From Pratylenchus scribneri (Eukaryota > Nematoda > Chromadorea > Rhabditida > Pratylenchidae): a stretch of DNA of 64,000 nucleotides. The notes beneath the pieces are model-generated. The model saw only the letters and a program-made list of their open reading frames with translations. It did no database searches and was not told the origin of the DNA. Position 1 is the stretch's first letter; the number at the start of each line of letters is the position of its first letter. Position numbers and translations under genes: made by a program. Positions 49,588-61,568 of the stretch are shown here, piece by piece. The stretch lies in assembly GCA_030063045.1 (NCBI GenBank), contig JAQSEB010000042.1, positions 2,480,001-2,544,000 on the forward strand. Direction: 5' to 3'.

Positions 49588-49679
49588 TTTTGTATTTGAT
49601 GAAAATGTGAAAACCGAATTGAGGGAAGGAAAATAATAATTTTGTATTGAATGATGAAGGAATGTTACGGATTTTGTAT
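49588..49679 (-). promoter_or_regulatory. Three lsy-6 seed-match sites in the predicted cog-1 3'UTR
   Basis: On the cog-1 sense strand ATACAAAA occurs at 49679-49672, 49647-49640 and 49595-49588, that is 167-258 bases after the stop and upstream of the candidate poly(A) signals. ATACAAAA is the 8-mer complement of the lsy-6 5' end (UUUUGUAU, from memory). The first two share the longer word ATTCAATACAAAAT. Extended 3' pairing is not obvious. Confidence 0.5.
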
Positions 49680-49845
49680 TGAATAAAATTGGTTTAAAAT
49701 GGGATTGAAATTGAGGGATTTGGGATATTTATGGGTGGTGGGGAATATCACGAAAAAGCAAATGATGGATGGAAGAGGGGATTCGATTTTGGGGAGATCG
49801 GCAAAGTTAAAATTCAATTAAATTGACGGCATTAATCCAATTCAT

Positions 49846-52800
49846 TCAATTTGTTCCGGTGGCCCCATCCTGTCCGGCCAAATGACGAAAAAATGGGGCG
49901 AAAAGGGGGAAGGCATTGAATGGGGGAATTTGAGGATTGGTTAATTGATATTGGATTGGAATATAATTATTATTATTGTGATTATTGGGGGATTGAGGGG
50001 AAGGATCAGGGATGGGTGATTGATGGCCAATTTGTTGTTGAATTGTCGGCGAATTGGCCAAATGAATTTGGGTAGGTGATTTTGGTGTGCCATTCCTTCC
50101 ATTCTCCTCAATTGTTTCGGCTTCCACCCTTCTTCTTATTACTTGTTCGGCAGAATCCCTAATAATTATTTTGTAAATTCATTTCCCTTTTTCCCAATCT
50201 CACTTTTTTCTCCATTTTGTTCGTCGATTTTGGAACCAAACCTGAATAAATTAATTGTTCAAATATTTCCCAATTTTGCCAATCCCCATTCCCAAAATTC
50301 CATTCAATTTGCGCCATCAATTCCCTCCCAAAAATGTGAATTCATTAATCGGACTTTGTGGGGGCCGGATGATGGAATATTTTGAATGGATGGAAAAGAT
50401 GGTCAAAATTAATTTGAATTACAAAAGATTGGACGGAGGAGAAGGTCAAAATTGGGGAAAAGAGTTTTTTTTATAAAAATGCAAACCAAAATATGATTGG
50501 TTGTTTTTTGGCATTTAATGAAATAAAGGAAAGTAAGAAAGGAAGAAAATGAATTGGATTTTGCCCAAATGATGAGCCAAATTTTGGTGGGGAACAATTG
50601 GCGGCATAATTTGTTCTTCCCATTTTCAAATGCCCAATTTTCTCCTTTATTCATTCCCATTTCCTTCCCCCCGAATTTTTCAATTCCATCTGCCCCAATT
50701 CTGCCCATTCTTTCCTCGAATTTTTGCATAAATTTACTCTTCTTTGATTGTCCGCCTATCCCCTCTCGAATTTGTTGCATTCAATTTAATGCTTCTTTTG
50801 GGACAAATGGACTCATTCAAATTAATCATCCAAGGGGAAAATGGGCCAAAAATGGAATACATCTGCCAGAGACTCCCCCCCCCCCCCTCCTTAAAATATA
50901 ATTCTAAATTTGTCATTTTTTAATGCTCATTTCCGCCACTTTTTGGCCTTCATTTCCCTCCTTCCCCAAAATCATTCCAACTTTAATATCTTTTTCCTTT
51001 GATCTTCCCGCCTTACAAAAATGCTTCGTCATTTCTGCCTCATTCGCAACATTTCAACCAATTATTTGGCCGTAAATATTTGGGGGAAATGGCAAAAGGA
51101 TAGTCGAAAATTGACAAATATTCCCTTTTTATAATATTATTTTGTGAATATTCCCACGGTTTTGGTTTTGCATTGTTCCCCCCCCCCCCCACTTCCTTCA
51201 TCAAATAAAATCAAATCGAATGGAAATGGAATGGGACAAAATTGCCAAAAATGCAACATTCATTCATTCCCTTGTCCAATTCAATTCAATCTCCCTTCTT
51301 TGTTGCCCGTAAATTCTCCCCCCCCCCCCTCCCATTCTCACCTCGGCGGGATGCCCAAAACGGCAAAGAGAAGATGAAAACCCCTTTAAATCCTTTGTGG
51401 GAATGAAATTTGGAATGGGAAAATGCGTAAATGAACAAAAAGTGCTCCCTCCCACCCTTATTTCCATTTATTATGCGAAAATTAGCTTAGATGGATGGAT
51501 TGGAGGCGGCAATCGAATAAAAAAAAACAGGCGGAAATGAGGAAAATGCCGGAAATAAAGTAGGAATTAATTGATTCATAAAAACATTTTAAATTCCCTT
51601 CAAAATTTATTCCAATTCTCTTCAATTTCCATATTCCCCTTCTTAAGGCAATAAATTTTATGGAATTATGTTTTTGGGAAATGGATGGACAAATTTGGGG
51701 AATTGTGGGTGAGGGATGATGAGTTTTGCATTAAAAATTAAAACAAAATGGGAAGGAAGAAGAAGCCCCTTGGGAAGTGAATGTGGCACAAAAATTGATG
51801 GGAACACGCGAATAAATGTGGACATTTTATTTGAATTCATTGACATTCATTCATTCATTCATTTTTGGGTGGCAGGCGGAAGGAAGGAAGGATGGAATAA
51901 TGGGCCAAAAATGGGGGCAGATGTGCCATTTCCCCCTTTCCCTTCCATTGACGATAATCCCTTTCTTCCCTTCCTTCTGGCCAAATAATATCCACCCAAA
52001 AACATCAAAAATTCTCTCCACTAAAAACATTTTTGGTTGTAAATTCGCCAAACGGTTCCTCCTAATCTTTTTGTGTTTTTGGCCTCTTTTATTCTTCCTC
52101 TTTTCTCATAAAATCTCGCCTCGCCTTTTCGGCATCATCAGCCAAAAGCACAGATGGATGAATGACCCCTCCCCCATTCCAGCCAATGGGCCATTTAGAT
52201 GATAGAGCCAGAGGCAATTGTGGATGAATGGAATGGAAGGGAATGGAAGGGCGAACAAATGGATGGAAATGGAAGGGAAGGAATTGGGGGAGACGGTGGG
52301 GTACTGTACCCCAATTGGACCGAATTGAATTCATTACAGGAAAATGGAGTTAAAGTTTAATAATATTGAGGGGGCACTAAATTTTGACATTTTTTCCTGA
52401 GAATATTTGTTGGCTTCATCCCACCCCACCCCTTTCGCCTAAATAAATATGTAATCTCCTCCTCCTCTTATTCTCCTTTTTGCCAATTTTATAGCTTTAA
52501 AATTGCACCTTTTTCTCGCCGCTAAACATTGCTTTTTCCTTCTCCTATATATTTAAAATGTTGATTGCTTTTTTGGGGACAAAATGAGTGAATGAATTTG
52601 ACCAAATTGAATGGAATTTAATTATTTTCCCCTTTCAAATTTATGCCCAATCCCACCTTCACTTGACTTTCGGTCATTGACAATTCCTTGGCCAAATTTG
52701 CTCGATCTGTTCCGGCCAAATATTTTGTTTGGCTAAATTTGCTTTCCAACATGTAAATCTGCAATTTTTTATCAATTCCAAATAAATGTAAAATTTGTCA

Positions 52801-54303
52801 CTGACTTGATGTCCACTGAATGTTGGCCTCGATTGTTTTTTGCCTGCATTGATGGATCCGGCCGGGGAATGTTGGGAAGTATTGAATGAAAATGGATGAT
52901 GGCCATTTTGGGATTCCATTTGTTGGGAAAGAGGTGGAGTTGGCGAAGATTGTGGAATATTATTGGGACAAAATGGGAAGAAAATGGACGAAGGTGGCTG
53001 ATTATGAAGATTAGGGCGAATTGGCAATAATGAAGTAGGAATAGGAGGAGGAGGAGGGGGAGGTGGGGGAATGGAAGATGGCGAATTTGTTCCTGAATAA
53101 AAAAATGAATAAAAATATAAAAAGTCATCAATTCAATGTAATTCAACTAAAAATGTGCATCCCTCAAAATTGGCCATTGACTCATAAAATATTAAAAAGC
53201 CAATCAGAATCAATCATTTCTCATTTCCCGCTCATCTTCCCCCCCCCCCCTCCCTTCATTTATTCTACCGTATTCTCCCAATCATTTCCAAGGAACTCTT
53301 CCCCATTTCATTTCATATTTATTTGGGTCTCCATCCATCCAAAAAGGGAATTATTGCTGAATGAATCCATCCTTCTTCCTATTTTGGTTGGATGTACCCT
53401 AATAATACATTATTCTATTCTTCAACCAAACCCATCCAATCCCAAATTGAGCAAATATTGGTTAAAGGAAATTGGGTGGAATAATTAAATTTGATTGGAA
53501 ACAAAGTTTGCTTATGGAAATGGAAATTGGGCCTACTTGTTTGATGTTCATCGGCAATAATTCCATTTGGAAACAAATTTGTTGGCAACATTGTTGATGG
53601 AGGAGGCCAATTTAACTGAAATTAATTTAAATAAATTTAATTGGATTAAAATTGATTATTCCAACATTGTTTTCCTGTTGGTGAATTGATGGCGAAAATG
53701 GCAAAAATGGATGAGGGAATGATGAGGAGGACTTTTGGATTTGGAGGATTAAATTTGCCAATGCAGTTGGAGACAATCCACCATTTGGGAATGGAACTGA
53801 TGAAGGTGGTGGAGGCGATGAAAAGTTGGCAGACTTTTGGCCGAGAAAATTTTGAATGAATGTTTGCATTAAAATGTTTTGAACATTTTGCGCGGAAATC
53901 GCTGCATTAGGATTATTCGGAATGGAAGGAGAGAATGATGAATTGATTGAATTTGTGGATTCCATCGAATTTTGGCCCATTTCATTTTGTTGTTTTTGTT
54001 GGTCCTCTTCACTCTTTTCCCCACTTTGTCCATCCTCTTTTGACCCATCCTCCTCCTCCTTCTCTTCTTGTTCGGAACATTTTTCATTGGCCAAAATGTC
54101 CTTGATTGAATGTTGTTTTGTTTGTTTGAATGTTGTGGCCCCCTCCTCCCCCATTTCGGCATTTGTTGAACACATTTTTGAAGTATTTTGAATTGAGTCA
54201 GGTGAAGGGGGCTACAATTTTGGTTTTAATTTTAAGGCAAAAAAACATTGGAAAACACCTGCGGTTGATAATGTTGAAATGTTGGTTGGCCTGAATCCAT
54301 CAT
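49846..54303 (-). CDS. cog-1: Nkx6/COG-1 homeobox transcription factor, 469 aa
   Basis: Seven exons on the minus strand: 54303-54259 (MMDSGQ start), 54211-53666, 53615-53537, 53092-52806, 52758-52657, 50241-50204, 50158-49846. Phases agree (1,410 bases). A TN/eh1-type repressor motif HSIKDILA lies near residues 49-56 (vertebrate Nkx6 has a GINDILS form there) and recruits Groucho in this family. An acidic stretch and Pro/Ser/Asn-rich linkers follow. The homeodomain (about residues 305-365) spans three exons: [32 protein letters not shown] and [19 protein letters not shown] and QTKYLAG are Nkx6 signatures. In C. elegans cog-1 acts in neuron (ASE) and gonad/vulva fate. A 2.4 kb intron (50242-52656) splits the recognition helix region. 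An alternative start at 54175 is possible but less likely. Confidence 0.93.
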
Positions 54304-57300
54304 TCCCTCTCTTAAATTTATGCACAAATTCCCTGTTTTTTTAATCAGCTAAAAATTATTATTAAATTGTGCAAAAAATAATAAAAATATGAGGCCGAAA
54401 ATAGAACTTATTTTATATATTTAGAATGGAATTTGGCATCAAAAAGCCAATTGGATTTGGATTTGATGAAACTACAAAATTATTATAACAAAAATAAATG
54501 GAAAAGGGGGGGAGGCAATTAATTTGACACTATTTTTGTCATCCAAAAGTGGGTGAGTGAATGGAATTATTGTATAATTTTGGGGCATTGATGATGCCCT
54601 CAAAATGGAATGAATGAACTCTGATTTTGAGGGGAGTGGTCGGCGATGGAATTGGAATTGGGAATAATTTGGCTGATTTGTTACGGTTTTGGATGGAGTC
54701 ATAAAATTGGATGGATGGAAGGGAATAAATGTTGAAATGAATTTCAGTCAACAATCATAAAAATTGGTTTAAATATTTTTTCCGGCCAAAAGGCACAATT
54801 AAAGTTGGAAATATTAAAAATAATATTGGATTGGGCCAATAAAATTGTAGCCTATTTATTTTCATCTGCCATCATTTTTGGTACATAATTAGCATTTTGT
54901 AATAATAACAAAAGGGGGGAATAAATGTGGGGAAATGTATTTAATGAAATGACAACGTAAAAATTGAATGATTATTTTGGAAAGAATTGAATTTGCTGCA
55001 GGGAAAAGAACAAATTTGACAATTGTTGTTCATCATTTCATTTTGCTGGAGCATTTTGTTGGCTCAATTAGAGGCCATTGAGAAAGGAGAATGAGGAGGA
55101 AGTAAGCCCCACCCCCTAAAGGACAATTGGGGTCGAAATTGAGCGGCGAACATTGCAAAATTGGGAGGAAGGAAGGGGGACAATGCCCCGCCCAAAGGGG
55201 ATGGAATTAGGGAGGAATTGAGAATTGACCGCACCCAAAATGCCAATTAAATTCTCTCTCGAAAATAGAGGAGGCGAATTGCCTGCACTGATGAATGAAA
55301 TGATTTGCCCAACCAATGAATGAATGGATGAATGGAATTGAATTAAATGATAAAAGGAAGGGGGGAGAGAATACGGTAATGGAAATGGGATGGGAATGGG
55401 GGGGGGGAATATGAGGTGGATGGGTAATTGGCCTCAAAAAATGAAGGAAATTGGAGAAGAAGGAAAAAACTTTATTTTGCCGAAATGTGTAAAGCTTCTC
55501 AATTTTATTGTTGTGCCGAAAAGGATGGATTGGAAATAATAATCCATCCAAAATAAGGAAGGGAGAGAGAGGGGATTTGGGGGGAAGCCAAAAAAGAGGA
55601 GAAGAAAATGCCGAACTAAAAGGGAGGAATAGGGGTCATTGTAATATAAATGTTAGAAAGGGGCCATAATGTTGTTTTTGACAAGTAAAAAAGTGCCTAA
55701 AATTGAATCAACAAAAAAGTCGGCAATAATAAAAAAAGTGGCCATTATATTTTATTGAAGGGAGGGGGAAGACATTTTGGCCAATTGGAATTGGCATAAA
55801 ATGAATGAATAAATCCAATGGCAATTTTATTTAATCAAAAAATGCGGGAACCAAAAATGCCATTGGCATCCATTTCCATATAGCCTGATGTTGGGGGAGG
55901 ATGGAATTTAAACTAATCTGGGCGGGGTGGGGGCGGAAATGCGCGGACTGGCAATTGACAGGAAAAATTGAGAGAGGGAGAAGGGAATGAATGAAGGAAG
56001 GAAAAGGCTTCATTTTCATTTGGGAAAAGCAATTAAAATGGAAAAAGTTGGGAATGTGGTGGCACTTTTGGTCGATGTGAAATGAATGAATAATGGAAAA
56101 GAATGAATCAATTTTTGGGGACATTTTTGGCCTAAAATTGGAAATGGAATGCATTTCAATTTCAATTCATTCCATTCAATCCTCTCGATCATCCCCCACC
56201 CAATACCGTATTCCCCATTATTATTATTATTATTTCCTTCGTTTCGGCTGATGATTTGGCTGCTTCTCTCCCGTCGGAGGCGGCTTTGCTTTTTTCAAAA
56301 TGTTGAATGGGCAAATGGGAATGGGAAGGCCATAGAAGGAGGAGGAGGAGGGCAAACATCAGCACATCCCCACCAACACCCAAAATGCCCCCAAAATTGT
56401 TCAAAAATGTCCCCCCCCCCCCATCCAATGCCATTCTGTACTTTTTTTTGTCCATTTCCTTCCCCCAAATTTGCTCCGATTAATTTCCTTATTCCTCTCC
56501 GTTCCGGCACATTTCCGGCACCTTTGCCCATTCGCGCGTGGCCGGCAAAAACGATCATCATCCATCGTTTTGGGCATAAAAAATGGCTGATTTTGTCCAT
56601 TCAACAACAACAAAAATAATTAATCCTCCTCCGCCGAATGCCCGCCTTCCTTCATGGATCAATGCCCTCAAATATTATTTTGGCTCATTCAATTCATTTC
56701 ATTGATTTCCGCTTCATCTTTTCCATTTCCATTTCCACCTTTTCCATTCAACAATTTTCAATCAGTCTCAAATGGGAATGAAATGTGGCGGCAACCCAAA
56801 AAAAGGGATGGAGTGATTGAGTTTGCCTCCAGCTGGGCCAATTTCCAATTCCACCTTCATTGCCGAAACACAACGAAAATTGACTTTTTTTTTTGTGCGC
56901 AGTTGGAAAAGGAGAAAATTGGTGGAGGGAAATGGATATGAGTGAGGGGAATTTTAATTAATTCTGATTGGGGGGGGGGGGGGGCAATTTGATTGGATTG
57001 ACTCAAATTGGATTGGAAATTGGATGAATTAATTTATGTGGTGGATGGAGGGGGGGTGGGGGGGGGGTGATCGGAAGGAATTTGGGAATAATTTTGGTTA
57101 TGGAAATAATAAAAAGTTTGCATAAAATGGCAACCAAAAAGGGATGATTTAGGAGTGCCATCGAAAATGATGGAGTCAGGGAAATAGAAAATGGTTTATG
57201 ACCGATTTTTGGGTGCGGGCATCGTAAAATGTTTGGCGGCACCGTTTTTGGGTGGATATTCAGCCGGATGGATTATATATTGAAGGGCGGCAACACAAAA

Positions 57301-60300
57301 TTGTGAAGATGGACAATTTTTATTAATTGTGTGGGAATTTGGGCAGAGGATGAGCACAAAATGGAAATATATATGTAGAATGGGGCTAATGGAATATTGG
57401 AATTGAGGGGATTTCCCACTTTTGGCAGAAAAAAATATGTGAAGGGAGATAGGTTATTAATGATGTGGGAAATTGAATTAAATTGAAAATTGGATTGAAG
57501 AATTAATCAAAAAATATTACTAAAAATGAAAATATACTGTATTATTGCCGGAGGGCATTTTGCTGACATTGAATGGAGGAGTCAATTTGGGAGGGGGATG
57601 GGTTTATTTTATTTGTGCGCGCGGATGCCCCGGACAATCTCATAAAGTTAAAAAAGGGAAGAAATCATTGGATGGATGTGAAGTAAAGGGCATTTTACGA
57701 GCGGCTGGCAGATTTGTTGGATTGGAGAAAGGCGGCGTGGAAAGAGGAGAGGGGATTGGCGGTGAATACAAAAAAAAAGACGAATTTGTGAAGAAGGTCA
57801 AAAAGATGGACATTCGGAGAAAGGCAAAAGGGCAAAAAGGGTGGCAATTAGGCAAATGAAGAGGATGGACACGGGAACGGGAATGGGGGAAATGGGCCAT
57901 AAAAAAGTGAAAAAGTTGCCAAAATTGAATGAATGGATTTTATGGACGATTTTGGAGGATCAAAGAGGGAAAAACAAATTTGAAGGTTAAATTTGTGAAA
58001 TGGGAAAGAGGATTTTTGGTTGGCCCAATTCCATTCATCCTTTTCCCATCCTTCCATCATTATTAAACTGTGCATTATTTGGCCCTTCTGCCTCCTTCTT
58101 TTCCCATATGTTTGGCCATCCATCCGTCCATTTCCAGTGCCGCTAATTACATATTTATTCCTTGTCCTGGCCGCACATAATCGGCCAGATGCAAAGGAGG
58201 GGAAAAGGGGGTTAAAAGTATGGGAAGGGGGAAGGAAGGGATTGGATTGCACCGGAAAAGGGTAAAGCACATTTGTGGCTAGTCGGGAATGGGGGAGGAG
58301 GGGGATATTCCCCATTCCCAATCATCAGCCGGGGGTGTAAAAAGAGGCCAATTAGCCTTTTGGCCTTCCCATCAAAATTGGAGGATGGGATTACGGATTA
58401 TGAATGATGGCCCAGCCAGGAGTAAAGCACAAAAGAAAACATTTGGATATATTTAATGGCATCCATCCCATTCATTGGATTGGATTTGGGTCAAGTCCAT
58501 ATTTGAGAATGATGAGATTAGGGCCAAAAATGAATGAATGAATTAACATATTTGGACATATTTATGGTCAATGCCGCATTAAATAAAATATATCATCATT
58601 TTAAATTGCAAAAAAAAGGATTCATTTCCCATTTTTGGAATCATCCAATTCATTTTTAATTTAAATCCGCCATAAATGTAAATCCATAAAATGCATTTAT
58701 TACGTAAATATAATTTCCATTTTAGAATGAAGCCATGCAAAACGATTTATGGTCTTTTGGCATTGAATGAATTGGAATGTACGGAAAAAATTGAATTGGC
58801 TAATTTAAATTAAATGCAAATTTTGTAAATATGTAAATTTCCTTTCATTGTGTTCATTTCTTTTCATTGTCCAAGGTCAAATTGTTGGATTTCATCCAGT
58901 CAATTCCTCCCAAAATTCCACTCATCGATGCAATTGACACCCCTCCCCCTCCTTCAAATCCATCCAACTTTTTCCCTTCTTCTTCTTTTCGCGCAATTGT
59001 TGTTGAACCTTGCGGGGGCGCCGTGAAGGCAGGGGAAAATGGGGAGAAGGGCAGCAACTGACTGAAGGAGGGGAGGATGAGCAATCCATCCAAAATCCCA
59101 TCCATCCATTGCCCATTTGCAATTTTCCACTTTTTGCCTATATTCTGTGTGCAATTTGGGAATGTACTTTTCATTCATGTTCGATTGAATAATCAGCCAA
59201 AGTGCCAATTTATTCACGGATTAGATTCCCATTGCCTTTTATAATGGCCTTGTCAAAATGGGCGATTAGATGGTAAAAAGAGTGAATATTGGCTTAAATG
59301 GCAATGAACATCCAAAACCATTCCATTCTATTCATTCATTCACTCAATTCATTCATTCATTTCCTCAATTTCTTCATAAATTACCGGCAATCGAGAATTC
59401 TCCCCTCCTCCCCTCGATTGACCTTGTTCATTTTCCGTTCCTCTACCTCTAAACTGTTCATTTTTGCCCATTTTCCTCATTTTTCTTCCAACCCAATTTT
59501 TTCTAATTATTCTCCAACAATTCCAATTTCCCTCATCCAATCGCTGCAACAGAAGTTGGCCAAAATTAATCCTCTTTTTTTGCTCTCCAATCTGCGCAAA
59601 CATTGTGACCAATGAATAAATGACCAACCGGTCATTCCCCCCCCCCCCCTCCCTCCCTTTCCCCCCTGCGGCTTTAACCGGCTGGCCACTGATGAATGAA
59701 TGAATGCAATGGAAAGGCCCAGAAATGCAATTTTAGCGGACATTTCAATCCATCCAGCCATTTCTCCTTGCCTTCTTTTCTTTCGGCCAAATCCATTTTA
59801 TTTCGCGCAAAATTTCTTCCCTTCGATTTTTCCCTTTTATTTGGCAAATTTCGAAAAGGTCAATGGGAATTGATTTTCTCTCCTTCAACCACTCCAAAAG
59901 AGTAAATCGGCCCATTGTCCTCACTCCAAATGGTCGCCCTTTGTGTCAGTCGATGGTCATTCGGGCCCAAGGTGGTTGAATTGTGGATGGATGGCTGAAT
60001 CCTCTGTGTTTTGCTGGGTTTGTGATGTGTTCATCCCCCACCCACAGTCCATCCTCCTCTCACCCAAATTCCCTCATCGTTTTAATTTTTCGGCCGTCCC
60101 AGCGCATCCTCCCACGGTGGTGCGCGGATTTGAGCCAATTGTGGTTGGCGATTTTGGACTCAACCGAAAATAGCTGGTACGACGCCTCAGTCAGCGGCCC
60201 AATGGATGAATTTATGCAATTTGCATCCCTCAAAGCAGTCATCGAACATAACCAAAAGCCATCGTTTTTCTGAATCAAAATGCCTCAAAATATTCAATCT

Positions 60301-60535
60301 ATCAATTTTGATGACGTTTTTTTCGCCATTTTTCCTCGACCCCATTGTTGTGTTTGGTAGATAATCCTCCTTCTCTTATTCATCCCCCATCCCTTTTCCA
60401 TTTAATGCGTGCAAAGCTGATTGTTGTGAATGATGCGCCAAAATATTTATTATGAATTGAATTTGGTTGACAAATTTCCATCAATGGCCATCTGAATCAT
60501 TCACTTTTCTTTTCAACAATTTCCCTCATTTTCAG
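54304..60535. other. 6.2 kb gene-free spacer between divergent genes
   Basis: No supported exon on either strand. Frames seen (for example around 56.2-56.6, 57.5-57.9 and 59.3-59.6 kb) are low-complexity or lack family resemblance. It holds ATTC/GAAT microsatellite tracts, C/G homopolymers near 55400, 56412, 56970, 57050 and 59638, and words GAATACGGTA/TACCGTATTC at 55369 and 56204. It likely contains the upstream regulatory DNA of cog-1 (leftward) and of the GAS1/GFR-like gene (rightward). A small unrecognised gene cannot be excluded. Confidence 0.55.
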
Positions 60536-61568
60536 ATGGTTTCCTTCCGGCAAAAAAGTGCCTTCTTTTTCCTTCCCTCAATTTCCCACTTTTTCCCCTT
60601 TATTCTCCATGCATTCCTCTCATTATTCTTCATTTCCTTCACAAATGGCCAAGCCCCTTTTCAATCGTCGGAATGCAAAAAAGCAGCAGAAGAATGTGAA
60701 AATGCCACAGATTGTGTCCATAGATTGGCCGTTCTCCAATCAGCTTGGTCAGTCAATCAAAATATTAATTTTTGAACATTCCCAAAAGTGTGACCAACAC
60801 ATGCCAGCCTCAATGCCGTGAGGCAGCCCTCAACTTATATCAAAATAGGGAGGGGAGGGCATTGTTGCGAACGGATGCGAGTTGTGTGCCGGGAAGATAT
60901 GAATTGGAAAAATGTGGATTTTTGCCGAATAAATCGCCAAAACATTGTTCGCTGGCAAAATTAATTTGCGAGACAGATTTGCAGGCAAGAAAGGGACAAA
61001 AACATAAAAACATTTGGAATATATAGTGCAATGCAAAATGGGAAGTGTTCATGTCGGAATGTGAGGCGGACACAAATTCGAATGATTTGCGTCGATGCCC
61101 GGACAAGTGCCGCCGCCATTTGAATGCAACATTGGCAACACAGCATGGGGCCGCATTTGGCACATGTTTGGCACATTTTAAAATCATATTTTATTGAATT
61201 TGTGAAGGCACTTGTACGGACAAGGAAGATGGCCGATGCACCCAATTGCGCGACTTAACCATTCATTCTTGCCTTGGCCAAGGCCTACCCGAGGATGAGG
61301 TTAATTGGCCTAATGGATTCCATTCCCCATTTCAATTCTAATTCAGGAGGGTCCTTTGCCTCGACCAGGCACAATTGGCGGCGAAGCAAGTCGGGAAGAG
61401 GGCGACGACCTGGATTTGAATGGAATTGGCCAACCTTCGGCCAATCCACCTGTCCATTCCCAAAGTGATGTGCCAGATGGGGCCATTGGCCAAGGAAACT
61501 CGTTGGGATGGATGGTTTTGGTGCCGTCAATCATGTTGGCGGTCATTGCTGCATTGGCACTTCGATGA
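60536..61568 (+). CDS. GAS1/GDNF-receptor-like GPI-anchored protein, 286 aa
   Basis: Five exons, 60536-60747, 60789-60984, 61027-61165, 61208-61299 and 61347-61568, with agreeing phases (861 bases). The ATG at 60536 directly follows TTTTCAG, a splice acceptor that may be a spliced-leader site. A long hydrophobic leader comes first. Then a cysteine-rich domain follows: CKKAAEECENATDCVHRL, TCQPQCREAALNLY, FGTCTCTDKEDGRC and a late HSCLGQG, the spacing of GDNF receptor/GAS1 domains (C. elegans relative: phg-1/GAS1-like, as I recall). The C-terminus after a Gly/Asp/Pro-rich linker is a terminal hydrophobic segment (MVLVPSIMLAVIAALAL) with no cytoplasmic tail, typical of a GPI signal. Such proteins bind Hedgehog- or GDNF-type ligands; here the ligand is unknown. 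Intron 60985-61026 is GC-AG. Confidence 0.8.

Noticed and set aside
57545..57859. Basic Gly/Lys-rich 104-codon frame
   Set aside because: It begins at TTG, not ATG, has no neighbours that splice to it and no recognisable domain.
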